From NCBI GenBank assembly GCA_035235625.1, contig CP141146.1, positions 25,042,501-25,106,500 on the forward strand: a stretch of 64,000 nucleotides of DNA, in the 5' to 3' direction. A program made the position numbers and the translations under genes. Source of the DNA: Saururus chinensis (taxonomy: Eukaryota > Streptophyta > Magnoliopsida > Piperales > Saururaceae). Under the pieces are notes generated by a model. The model searched no databases. It worked only from the letters and a program-made list of their open reading frames with translations, and was not told where the DNA came from. This document shows positions 9,948 to 21,560 of this stretch, piece after piece. Position 1 is the stretch's first letter. Each line of letters begins with the position of its first letter.

Positions 9948-11850
9948 ATCCCTCTCCCCTCTCTCTCCTATCTCCCTCTCCTCTCTCCCTCTCCTCTATC
10001 CCTCTCCTCTCTCTCTCAATCCCTCTCTCTATCCTCTCAAACCCCTCTCTCTCCTCCCTCTCTCTCCTCCCTCTCCCTCTCTCCTCCCTCTCTCCCTCAC
10101 TCCCTCTCTCTCTTCTCCCTCCCTCCCTCCCTCTCTCCCTCACTCCCTCTCTCTCTCTCTCCTCTCCCCTCTCTCCCTCTCCCTCTCCCTCTCTCCTCTC
10201 TCCCTCTCTCCCTCTCTCCTCTCCCTCTCTCCTCTCCCTCTCTCCCTCTCTCCTCTCTCTCTCCCTCTCTCCTCTCTCTCCCACCCTCTCTGCTCCCTCT
10301 CTCTATTGTATATTTTTATTTAAAAATTAATTAAAAATAAAAATGTATTAGCAATGCATAGGCATATACGTCGCTAATACCCTTAGTATTAGCGATATAT
10401 ACGCCTATACGTCACTAATACATTTTTATTTTTTTATTTTTTAATTAATTCTTAAATAAAAAATATATAATAAATAAAATAAAATAAATCTCCTCTTTGT
10501 ACCCTCTCTCTCCTCCCTCTCTCCTCTCTCACTCTCCGTCTCTCCTCCTTATCTCTCTCTCTCCTCTCTCCTCTCTCTTTCCCTCCTCTCTCTATTTTAT
10601 ATTTTTATTAAAATTAATTAAAAATAAAAATGTATTAGCGATGCATAGGCGTATACGTCGCTAATACTATGGGTATTAGCGATGTATATGCTTATACATC
10701 GCTAATACTAAACGCATATATGATGCTAATACTTAAAGGTATTAGAGACATATATAACTATACGTCGCTAATACATATTTATATTTTAAATAATTTTTAA
10801 ATAAAAATATACAATAAAAAAATCCCTCTCTCGCTCTCTTCTCTCTCTCTACTCTCTCTCTCTCCACCCTCTCTCTCCTACCTCAATCTCTCAATCTCTC
10901 TCCCCTCTCTCCCCCTCTCTCTATTTTATATGTTTTATTTAAAAATTACTTAACTAAAAATGTATTAGTGATGCATAGGCTAATATGTCGCTAATACTAA
11001 AGGTGGAGAGAGAGGAGAGGGTGGGTATTAGCGACGTATATGCTTATATGTCGCTAATACTCAACGGTGTTAGTGACGTATATGCTTATATGCGTATACG
11101 TCGCTAATAAAAGATATTTGCGATGTATATGCCTATATGGCGCTAATACATTTTTTATATATTTTTAATTAATTATTAATTAAAAAATATAAATAAAATT
11201 CATCTCTCTCCTCTCTCTCTACCCTCTCCTCCTTCTCTACACCATCTTCTCTCTCTCCCCTCACCCTCTTCTCTCTCTTTCTCCCTCTCTCCACCCTCTT
11301 CTCTCTCTTTCTCCCTCTCTCCATCCTCTTCTCTCTCTTTCTCTCTCTCTCCTCCCTCTCTCCCCTCTCTCTCTATTTTATATTTTTTATTTAAAAAGTA
11401 ATTAAAAATAAAAAATAAAAATCTATTAGCGACGCATAGGCATATCCGTCACTAATATTCAAAGGTAATACTCAATGGTATTAGCAATCTATAGGCATAT
11501 ACGTTGCTAATATACAAAGGTATTAACGATGTATATGCCTATATGTCGCTAATATATTTTTATTTTTTAAATAATTTTTAAATAAAAAATATATATATAT
11601 AATTCCCCTCTCTCTACCCTCTCTCTCTCTCTCTCCTCCCTCTCCTCTCTCTCTACTCTCTCTCTCTCTCCACCCTCTCTCTCGTCCCTCTCTCTCTTTC
11701 TCTCTCCTATATATATCTCTCTCTCTCTCCTCCCTCTCTCTCTCACCTCCCCTCTCTCTCTTCGATCCCTGTCTCACCTCCCCCCTCTCTCTCTCTTCGA
11801 TCCCTTTCCCTCCTCACCTTCTCTCTCTCCTCTCTTCACTCTCTCTTTTA
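9948..11850. repeat. Higher-order array: palindromes, AT spacer, CT-rich block
   Basis: A composite unit repeats at irregular spacing, starting near 10,303, 10,590, 10,918 and 11,370. Each unit has a TCTATTTTATATTTTTATTT-like AT spacer, one to three TATTAGCGATGCATAGGC...ACGTCGCTAATA palindromes, a second AT spacer and a CT-rich block. CT blocks lie at about 9,948-10,305, 10,488-10,590, 10,825-10,922, 11,198-11,372 and 11,603-11,850. The pattern suggests repeated duplication inside the transposon. Confidence 0.7.
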
Positions 11851-13443
11851 TTATAAATTATATTTTTAAATTAATAATAAAATTTAAGAATAAAACATAT
11901 TATATATAAATAGTGAAAGTTTAATCTATTATTAACATTAGTTTTGATTGAAAATTTAATATTTATTTATTGTATATACAAATAGTAAATATTGAATAAA
12001 ATATATTATATTTAAGAAGTCTGTTATAATTTTTAAAATATTTATTTACTAAATAAAATTAATTAATAAATCTATTAGCGCCGCTATTAGAAATGGTATT
12101 TGCGACACTTATTTAAAAGCATCGTTAATAATTAAAATTTTTTATTTTATTTTTAATTCATAACTATTAGTGACGCTTTTATAAGCGTCGCTAATAGTAG
12201 CACTATTAGCGATGCTTATTCAAAAGTGTCACTATTGCGAACACTATTATTTAAAATATATATCTTTTAACGATGGTTGTTTAAAATGTTGCAAAGAGAG
12301 GAACTATTAGCGACGTTATAATAAAGTGTCTCTAATATGATTAGTATTAGCGACACTTTAAACTAAGTGTCGCTAATATATAACTATTAGCGACACATAC
12401 GAAAATGGGTCGCTAATAGTTTATTTTTTTGCGACACCTTTTCATTCATTACAAATAGTTGTTTTTAGCGACGCTTAGCTTTGCGTCGCTAATAAATGCA
12501 TCACTAATACTACATTTTGTGGTAGTGTATTATCTACAAGATAATAAATCAACATAGAATTAAATAAACATGGTAAACTCTTCCATTAAAAAAGAAATCC
12601 TTATCATATAATTGTCATTATTCACAACTGAGATTTAAATTAAAAATAAAAGGAACAAAAACTTATCTATAGCTTCATGAACTCCTAAGTAAAAGAAAAA
12701 TCTAGTCTTGCATGGTAGAAGAAAGCTCTTCAATCTCCATTAAAAGATTTAAGTTCTCCTCCATCTTCCTCTTCTTTCTTCTCTATAGAAAATCTCTTCA
12801 AAACCTTAAATTTCAAGCCAAATATGTTTTTATATAGGCAAGGAAATGTAGGAAGAAGTCAAATATGAAAAAGACTCAAAATTGGCTTAAAACGTGGAAA
12901 CTATGTGTTATCTCGATCGATCGCCTTTCATGCTCGTTCGATCGTTTGTATTGTAATTGCCTTCCAAATAAAGGTTAGATGTTTGATCATCAAAATGCCC
13001 CATTCGATCGGCTATACTGTTTCTACACTCTAAATAGTTTTGTTCAGTTTCATGTCCAATTTCTAGTCAGTAAGCTCTTTTTTTCATGTCCATATTAGTT
13101 TCCAACTTATTTATAACTCCGAAAAGTTGTCCAAATCATATTAAAACATGTCAAGACTATTTTGAATCATTCTAAACATTGTCCAAGTACCTCAATAAGT
13201 GCACTTTATCTATAAGACATAAAAACTTCACATTTGAGACATTTAGAATATAATTAAAATCCCAACTTAATTCAAATATATGCCTAAACGACTAATAACT
13301 CCCAATATTATTTAATAATTAAACTAAAATATTAATATCTATCTTCATCTAAATAAACCATAACTAACTCTAAATTAACCTAATCTATATTAGCAAGTAT
13401 GGTAAAAAGACATATAAAATAGATATTTATTTCATGCTTATCA

Positions 13444-13995
13444 GTAACAAGTCAAGCAACATAGTGACTGACTTGCTACTCCATCCACCTAAACATTTAA
13501 CATGCCATAGTCTAAGAACAAAAGATAGCTTTGTGAGTTTTGTACACCCCGGAATCACCTCACTCTCAACCTCTTCTACCAATTTACAAAAGTTGGGTCA
13601 ATGTACCATGGGTATGTCATTAGTGTCATTATCAAAACTATATATTGGATCTTCATGAACTCCAAATGCATCATGCAACATTGGCCGCATATCATCACCC
13701 ATGTCACATAAACTGACTCCAGCATCCACCGAATTTTCGTAGCTTGAACTACCTATTTGGTTTGGTGAGTTCTCCCCATGATAAACCCATATGGTGTAGC
13801 TTTGTATAATATGCATATCAAGTGTTCAAATGTTGTAACACGATCTTGATACAACACATTGTTGTATTTATTACATGGGTATTTCAACTTCCCATTTATC
13901 TATGCCCCACGCTCTATGGCTAGTTCTATGAATCTTTTCACACCTATAATGTACTTAGAAGAAGCTCTAGACTTATTAATCCAACTCTTATCCAT
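13444..13995 (-). pseudogene. CACTA (En/Spm) transposase TNP2 fragment, N-terminal part
   Basis: The minus strand encodes the transposase-associated domain start MDKSWINKSRASSKYI at 13,995, followed by a match to the YxxWxYHGE motif (as YTIWVYHGE), the MLHDAFG motif and then KLSFVLRLWHVKCLGGWSSK near 13,530. This domain order is typical of plant TNP2-type CACTA transposases. Stops and frameshifts occur between the blocks, for example after the IERGA segment near 13,910. Coding homology ends abruptly at 13,444, where LTR Y2 begins, so the gene was cut by that insertion. The downstream catalytic part is not in the window. The CACTA-like terminus at 17,956 could be the 5' end of the same element. 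Confidence 0.75.
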
Positions 13996-15570
13996 CAAAT
14001 GCATTGTTTACAAAATTTTATATACTAGTTTAGTAAAAATTAATAATAATACAAGACCAAAAGAATAAGAAAAGAAGTGGATGAAAGTAGATCCTCTAAT
14101 GAATTAGACATATGTACAATACTAAGTCAAACCGCATACCATTCAACTTGGCCAGTACAATTTGGCACAAACAGTGAACCAAACAACAATAAAAAAAGGA
14201 AAATGATATAAAAGATATAATATGCTGATAAAAGATATAATATGCTTATAATTTGTCATGATAATCAAGTCTTACTAGTTCTTGCTTATAATATGCGTGC
14301 TATCATAATAACAAAGTGATCGTTAAAATTTTGAATCATGAATGATTAAAAAGGTTATAGACAAATCTACCGATTATGAAAATACAAAACCCACCATGGT
14401 AGAGGATTTAGTTGTTCCTGGAATTTGGTCTGAGTGATAGTTAAGGACTACGCCTGTTATGCAACTGGCTGCGCAAGAACTTTAACCAATAATATGTTAC
14501 CTTATCAATATGGATGCTTAACTATTCAAACTTAGTGATTATAAGAGATCATTTAAGAGGAAAAAGAAGAGCAAAAAGGGTGAGAATACATGCATCCAAG
14601 TCTAAGCAGGTTGATGAACTAAATAAAGAATTCACAAGCTGTGAAAAAACTATTGCCAATAACGAGCTGAAGCACATATAATAACGTTTTATTCCTAGTT
14701 AGTCCAATATTACCAGTTTCTATTGACACTAAAGCGTGAAATGAAAATTCAACATGAGTCATGACCACATGACCTATCACCAGTACATGATTCAACTACC
14801 ATCTAAAGGCTCTCTCTCTACAAACTAATGGGAGAAGAATCCACCAAATATATCAGAAAATTGATGCAAGAAATTATTTATTCAAATCTCAAGCATCAAA
14901 CTTTCAGACGACATTTTTCACCAAATGTTTCAGGTAAAAGAATCGTTAAACTTCTGGTCTCCATTTTATTTCTAAACAACCTTCATTTAGATGGCTACAT
15001 GGTAAAGCAAAGAGATAGATATGGATATGTGTAAGTTGTAACTTCCTACTAGTGTCATATGATTGGTGTTCAAGAAATTGATAACCTCATGTGCTTGGGA
15101 ATTCAATTGAAGTAATTTGGGGCATTTCTCAAAGGTATCATAATTTAATCTATATCTTTTTTACAAATATTGTGCATATATGAAGAATTAGAGATCCAGC
15201 AAGTATTGCAAAAGGCTTGCATTCCTAAGTCTCACAGTTTGTGTATAACCTATGATTAGGCTCTAGTGATGGCACGTTCTATAAGGAATCAACTTGCAAA
15301 GAACCCGCGTCATTTTTTTAAAGCTTTACTGTATGCCTCTATATTAACCTCTATATTAAAGATCCACTAACAATAACTGTTATCCTTTTAAACCCAAGAA
15401 AAGGAACACTAATGTGAGTTCTTGATTACTAGAGGGGCTTGAAAGTTGGAACATATGCATTTTTGAGTCTCTATAAATTTCATCACTATTTTCTGTTTTT
15501 CTTCTCTTTTCTACCTAAGTCATGGTTACTTGTCCAAGTGTTTGCTCTTCTTCAGCTGTGTACTATGATA
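13996..15570. other. Spacer without recognisable genes
   Basis: AT-rich sequence. Only short open frames are present (e.g. 14,828-15,034), with no recognisable domain. It may be the 5' non-coding part of the CACTA element whose transposase lies to the left, but no sequence signal proves this. Confidence 0.4.
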
Positions 15571-15772
15571 CTCCCTTCGTCCTAAATTAATAGCTCCATT
15601 TGGCAAAAAAATTTGTTCCATATTAGTAGCTTCATTTTGTTCAATTTAAGTGATAGGAAACTTAAAAAAGAGTATCATAAGCTTATTTTTCTTTCTATTT
15701 GATGTGGGTTTTACTATTCAATAAAAACCACTATTTGTTTAAAATGGAACTATAAATATAGGACCGAGGGAG
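15571..15772. mobile_element. Stowaway-type MITE
   Basis: A 202-bp element with terminal inverted repeats CTCCCTTCGTCCTAAATTAA and (reverse complement of the right end) CTCCCTCGGTCCTATATTTA, flanked by the TA target duplication. The CTCCCTCCGTCC-like end is the signature of Stowaway (Tc1/mariner-derived) miniature elements. The interior is AT-rich and non-coding. Confidence 0.85.
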
Positions 15773-15774
15773 TA

Positions 15775-17455
15775 AGTACAAACTGAACAAAAATGTGGCA
15801 ATAAATTGAAAAAAAATGCTCTTATCTCAAATAAGAAGAAAAAAAACAAAATCACAATATACAAAGATCTCAACAAAAGCAATCATTTCAGATTTTAGAA
15901 CACAACATTCCTATCTTCCAATAAGTGCAACACCATAAAATGGATAACTAGCTGAAAACCAAACACAGAAACAGGGAAATTCTGAAAATTATGTAAAAAT
16001 GTAAAAGCAAATGACCAACTACTAGAGTATTTATATATGAATCTCCCCAAAACATTAGTTTTTAGGGTGGACTAGAAAATCAAATCAAATTGTCAGATAA
16101 TTTGATGAGCTCGTCATAAGTACCATACCCAAATAATGTTCCTTAAGAATCAACTTTTCCAACTTAATAGTGTGATTTTTTTTTCAAATAAATCAACATT
16201 TCAACTTAATATTGGGTAGTTTTTTTAGAGACAGTCATTTTAATAACAAAATATCAAAAGAAATAGTCATATCATAGTTGCTTCATACCATATAAGGGTT
16301 TCCTAGCTTGGATCTCAATTAATAGGTGACCATTCAAGACAACTACTGTACAATGCGCCTTGGATTCATGAGATACAGGTAATGTTTGTGTATGTCTGCA
16401 TTTTTCATGTTTTCCATCGTCAATCTCTAAACCAACTCAGCCAAATTCAAGCTTACCTGGAGTAGTATTTTTGGAAATCTACCAATGAAATGAGAATACT
16501 TGTAATGCACTATTTTGTCCAAAAAGTTGACTAAATAGCATGGATGCCTAGAAGAAATAAAATTTTGCAACTTTCTGTTACACTTACCCGCACATAAGTA
16601 AATTCAAGTCAATCTATCCTCTATCAAAATGAGGTAGGAAATTTCACATTAGTTTAAAATATGTATAAAGTGATCCACATGATGATCAATTTCCTAACGT
16701 AAAAAATAGAACAAAGCAATTTTTTACTGAACTGAGAACTGCTTAAGCAATAGAGACACTGATTGTTAGAACCAAGGGAAAATAAAACAAAAACAATGAT
16801 CGTTGCTACTCCTTTCCTTTAATGAGGCTATACATTGATGGCATCTCTTGCTACAAAGTATATACAATGACTTCATCCACTGATCCTAATGCATATTTCA
16901 GACAATTATTTCTCTTAAACCTCCATATATATTACTCAAAAGCAACCAAGTAATTCCCTTGTACACCTCGGATTAGACTTACTACTTCAGGTCCTATCTT
17001 ATTTGTCTAAATTTAGTGACTGTTTCAATGCACCTTTCCACTTGCAGAATGTCACTTTACAAAACATGTTTGGAAGGGCACTTTCCACTCAAAAGAAACA
17101 AAGTTTCACTTTTTTTCAGAGGAAAGTTGACTTAAGAGAAGGAAAGGAGAACTTTTCCCCGAGAAAGGCAATAGAGCGGGCTGTAAACGATCATTCAAAA
17201 CTAACGAAATCTAAATAATAACAGCATACTTGGTATAATTAATTATTTGAGAAAATATATATGAAAGTGTCAGTTTTTAAAAGAAAAATCACAGTGAACC
17301 TTAGAAGAGTAATGCATTGCAAAAAAAGATTTAAATATAACCCTCTAGGCATTCGAAATAGAAGGAGAGGAAGTAAACAGACAAAAAAAAACATTGTTTC
17401 CTCAAAATATTACCTCATCAACTAGAACCCTCTATGCATACAAGTCAAAAAAATA
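15775..17455. other. Spacer without recognisable genes
   Basis: AT-rich sequence with no open frame that I can assign. A short frame at 17,003-17,218 has no recognisable domain. No repeats shared with the rest of the window were noticed. Confidence 0.4.
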
Positions 17456-17956
17456 CTATCGGCGGTCTTCACTGCTCCATAATTTCACACTTCAGCAGGG
17501 AGAGAGCAGGGAGAGAGTCTTAATCAAAGGGAGAAAGGGGAAATTTAGCCCTAATGGAGGATAGAAAATATGGCGGGAGGTATTACCGGGATTAGTTTGG
17601 ATTTCCCCACACGACCCACGCCTCTTTCACAAGCTACAACAGAGACCTTCCCATTAAACCAACACCAAATCCCGCAGTTCGCAGCTAGATGAAAAATCTT
17701 CGCTCAATGCTTCCCGCCAATGACAAATTTAGGATCTTCGGTAGCGGCTTCTCTTGGCTACGTCGAATGCTCCCTTTTCTCGCATCTTCTCCCGCGGCAG
17801 CTTTGTATTTCCTACCCCCGCTAATAAATGCAACAAATCCTCTAAGTGACTTTAGCGATGGCCCAATCAAAAACCCCCGCTATAGAACCTTTTCAGCAAA
17901 AAATATTTTTGGCCCTCACTAAAATACCCCTACTAAAGGGTTCTAATTTTGTAGTG
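17456..17956 (-). mobile_element. CACTA-like terminus with TAGCGGGGG motifs and a GC-richer insert
   Basis: The right end, read on the minus strand, is CACTACAAAATTAGAACCCT at 17,956. This fits a CACTA terminus and is followed by TTTTAGTGAGGG, TATAGCGGGGGTTTTTG and ATTAGCGGGGGTAGG. The same words appear at 34,150-34,275. Further in lies a GC-richer stretch (17,460-17,720) unlike its surroundings, including a 40-residue + strand frame from ATG at 17,570 whose product I do not recognise; it may be captured host sequence. The matching left terminus was not found, so the element is incomplete or very diverged. Confidence 0.45.
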
Positions 17957-19690
17957 ATATTAAACTCTTGGTCACATGGGTAGGTGTTTTTTCTTCTTCT
18001 TCATTGACCTAATATTGAAAGGGTGGTTGTTAGGACACTCTCTTCTAGTATGGGAAATCTCTATGACACGCCACATACTCCCACAATTCTAGATTCTATT
18101 TTCAGCTCCTTTCCATTTCACCTAGATGGGCTGGCACTATCTTAGGTTATTGATTACTCTCTTTTACTTTCACAGAGATAGTCATTTTTGCTAAGGAGGT
18201 GGATAAGTAATTCCTAAAAGCTAAACCCATTTTATTGGTTTGACCTATTATCAATAAGGTCTCCAATGTTTTCTTCCCACTCTTGAAATCATCTAATTCC
18301 TTTTTAAATGACATATGTTATCTATTGATAGCATTGGACTTCTCACTCTCTTGTTCAAGGTCATTCTTAAGGTCATTCACCTCCCTGTCAAGCTTAATGT
18401 TAAACTCTATTAACCTATTTCACTCTTGAGAAGCTAATATACTAACTCATCAACTTTCTTTTTGAGCTCTCTCTCAGATATTTTGTCTTTCAAAACAAAA
18501 TTAGAAGTTGTTAGAGGAAGCCTTTGTACCTATCAGAATCTAATTCAGATATGAGTTCTCTTCAAGAGAAGTGGAATCATGAAACTCTTTACTAGAACCA
18601 TCTTCTTGTACATTGCATTGAAGGCATTATAGTTACACAATTCTTCTTCTCCAAAATAGTTCTTATTAGAATAAGTGGCTTGAAGCACTTTCCCCCTTTT
18701 TTTTATTAAACCTCTTTGATTTCCTAGGCTTATCATCAGAAGACGATCAGAGTTATTGTTAGGGCAACCAACAACAAAATGACTTAATTTACCACATTCA
18801 AAATACTTCATGTTGTTCCTATCCTATTTATTTTGTTTCTCATCTCTTCTTTCCCTTATCTATTCTCTTAATTTTAACCGATATTCCCAACTCTAAAATT
18901 CTAAATTTTCAAAAAGTTCTTAAAATTTTTAGTCAATAAAAACATTTGTTTATCTTCATCCTCACTTTCTTTAGATTCCTCTAAGGTGTTCAAAGCTTTA
19001 GACTTCTTATAAGATTTCTTAGATGTTCTAAGGGCAATTTATTTTTCTTTTGATTTTTTAAACAATTCCCTTTTGTTTTCATAAGGCTCTTGCATCTCAA
19101 AGGTTCTTAAGTGTCCTCTGAGTTCCTCAATGCCTAAGGTGTCAATTTTCTTATATTAATTAATTGTAGTTACCTCAATTTTGAATTTCAAGGACAAGGA
19201 AGTCAAGATTTTCCTAACCACAAGGTAATTCGATATAGGCTCTCGTAGTTTATCACATGTGCTAATAATGTTCGATATTTTAGTATAATATTTAGAAATT
19301 GTCTCTTCTTCAATCATTATGATGTTCTTAAATTCTAGTATGAGTATTTGTAACCTAAGACACCTTCATAGCTTTGGTTCCCTCATTATATTTAACAAAT
19401 TTTTCCCATACTACTTTTACTAAAGTACAACTAGATATTAACATATGCTGAGATTTTCCTACGGCATTAAGTAATGTACTATTTTAATTTGTAAGCTTAG
19501 ATTCATTCTCATCCCATTCACGTTCATCTTTTAAAATTGAATTTTTATTTGTGTCTTTGGTTGTTGGAGGATTCCAACCTTTAGTCACAACTTTCCCGGC
19601 ATTGCCATTAAAAGCTTGATAAAGGCTCTCATCCTATTCTGCTAAAAAGAAAATGTTGACATCAAACACTAGTAGAAGAATCATGTGATT
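17957..19690 (-). pseudogene. Ty1/copia gag (UBN2-type) remnant
   Basis: Minus-strand frames resemble the gag of plant copia elements. The N-terminal part near 19,650-19,330 resembles a UBN2 gag domain (WNPPTTKDTN, then a KVVWEKFVKYNEGTK-like block). A low-complexity basic stretch follows near 19,050. Last comes a zinc knuckle FECGKLSHFVVGCP near 18,800, in which the first Cys of C-x2-C is replaced by F-E context, and then a hydrophilic tail. The frame is broken many times; the longest intact piece is 18,811-18,545. No protease, integrase or reverse transcriptase follows to the left. It is a decayed fragment with no expected product. Confidence 0.6.
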
Positions 19691-21560
19691 TTTAAGTCCT
19701 TACTTGGCCATTAACTTATTTGAAGCATCTATTGAGATTAAACAAACTAAAAACACCCGGGCAGCTAACTTTAAGCACAAAAGGTAAAAAAATAATCTAA
19801 GAGCAAGCAAAATCACTACTTAGGGCACACAAATCAGCCAGTTTCATAAGTAATTCTGAATAGAAAAATAAGTAAATCAAACCAAACTTATAAGATCAAA
19901 CCCTAACACAAAAAAAGTATTTCTAGGAATGAAAAATTAGAAAATTTAAGAAAGATTGACACACACTAGCTTGCAAAATATGATTGATAGTATGAATCAA
20001 AAGTAAATTTTTTATAAAAATTCTCAATTACTACTAAAGAGTTTAATATTCATCGAATTGACCTATTGGGTCGCTAGATTGCTCTTACCTTACAACTTCA
20101 ACAAGTAAGAAATTAACGGTTCTAGCCTTTATGTGCAAGAATTTATTTATATAGAGAAAACAATAAAAACATAATCTCTATGTGCATTCATGAATAATAT
20201 ATCATAAATCAAAACACAAAGTATGCAAGAAGACAAAAGCCTTTTTATGTGGAAAGCCCCAAGTAGGGTAAAAAACCACTCCAGTTACTTGGTCTAAAAT
20301 AAATGTACTACCTAAGCAAGACTATACATGACATAAGCAAACCATCAACCATTTTCAAAGTCTCTAACACAAACTCTCCACTTTTGTTTAGATTTTGCTC
20401 TTCTTTTGTTGCTGGCCTTTAAGTCTTCTCCTCTAAGTCTTGAAGCATTCTTCCTCCTTTGTCTTTGTCTTTTTCTAGCCTCTAAAAAAAACTCCTCTTA
20501 TTTATGACTTTAACCTTGAGTCTTCAATCTTCCAATGAAAATTGCTATAGCTCCTCTTTGATTTGGTGAGTGTAAGAGTCTTTCTCTTTAATTGTATGTC
20601 TCTCAAGAAATCATTGTTCGCATGAACTTGATGCACAACAATGATTTCATTCAGAAAATAATAAAGAAAGGATCTCTCCCTTTTTATCTGCCAATTTCTA
20701 GGTTTTTCTCTCTCCAACTTTGTGTTTATCTAGCCTTTATATAGTTTATTAAGTTCATTTATAAGTTGTACTAAGTTATGCTTCAATTAGGAATGAATTA
20801 GCTTCTAGAATGCTTAAACTAGGTAAGTAATATCGATAACGAAAGATCGTTTGACACAACAATCAAACATTCAATATTCTAATTAAGGTATAATTATTCA
20901 AACAATTGATCTATAGATATAGCGACCAATCGATAAACCTTCAATTAAATTTTACACAGTCCTATTGAACTATCGATCAATTGATTGACTCAATTCATTT
21001 TGCAACAATTGATCGATGTACAATGAAATTTCCCAATTTACCATAATCCAGTTTAAAACTTCTAGATTCACCCAATTAAGGCACTCTAAGTTAACTAAGT
21101 GAATTTTGTGTACAAATGTGTGTAAATTAATCTTTTATATTTTTTTTAGTCTTCAACCTTAATTGATAAGAACATATCTACTCTTTTAAGTAAGTTAATT
21201 ATAAATATAACTTGACTACAATAAAATCTAGGTAGATTCCTAAGACTAAAACATATATAAAATTTAGAAAAAAATTTAATTATCAAAATCAGTCAATTAC
21301 AATATATATGCCTCATATGTTTAATCTTTTCACAAAATGATGTCTAAACTTTATATACATTTTATCCTTAGGAATTTAACTAGATTTAGTTGTGGTTGAG
21401 TCAAGATTAATTTAGAAAAATAAGATTAATTATGTTTTTAAAAATCAAGAGTGAAGACTAAACTGAGTATCAAAGTAAAAAATTTATTTGCAAAAACTCA
21501 TGTGCACAAATCACTTAATTCTACTTAGGATTAGTTAATTTAACGTATCAACAAGTTTCA
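19691..21560 (-). mobile_element. Putative copia leader and LTR remnant
   Basis: AT-rich sequence upstream (minus strand) of the copia gag remnant. It holds the motif TTTTTATGTGGAAAGCCCCA near 20,245, reminiscent of the conserved block in copia LTRs. A related block is found near 30,490 (TTTTTTTATATAGAAACCTT). Both regions also share ATTGATCGAT-rich stretches (20,900-21,020 and 32,660-32,830). The borders are not defined. Confidence 0.35.

Larger units (their letters stand above)
8230..12527. mobile_element. Complete non-autonomous CACTA element 1 (4.3 kb)
   Basis: The left end reads CACTACAACAAATTGTAGTA and the right end, as reverse complement, CACTACCACAAAATGTAGTA. These are near-perfect terminal inverted repeats of the CACTA (En/Spm) type, flanked by the 3-bp duplication TAT (8,227-8,229 and 12,528-12,530). 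No transposase is encoded. The interior holds dozens of short palindromes of the form TATTAGCGACGC...GCGTCGCTAATA, one GC-rich module (about 8,700-9,660) and several CT-rich blocks alternating with AT-rich spacers. Movement would need TNP2-type transposase supplied in trans. The palindromes match the idea of subterminal transposase-binding repeats but extend far beyond the ends. Confidence 0.9.
8048..13443 (-). mobile_element. LTR of family Y, copy 2, interrupted by CACTA element 1
   Basis: Homology to copies 1 and 3 covers about 8,060-8,229, stops at the CACTA element and resumes at 12,528-13,443. On the minus strand it starts TGATAAGCATGAAAT at 13,443. Removing the CACTA element and one TAT duplication restores the text seen in copy 3 (TATTATCTACAAGA). 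The right border falls exactly where a CACTA TNP2 coding region stops (13,444), so this LTR probably inserted into that transposase. The left end abuts LTR Z and lacks the last ~300 bp present in copy 3. Confidence 0.75.

Noticed and set aside
9795-10334. Long open frames rich in Ser/Leu/Pro across the CT-rich block
   Set aside because: A CT-rich simple repeat stays open in all frames; the same holds for the mirror frames at 44,008-44,229, 44,496-44,917 and 45,908-46,111. No domain or start context.
8230-12527. Regular repeats with palindromic ends that could be mistaken for a CRISPR array
   Set aside because: Spacing is irregular, no cas genes are present, the setting is a plant genome, and CACTA termini with target duplication explain the block.
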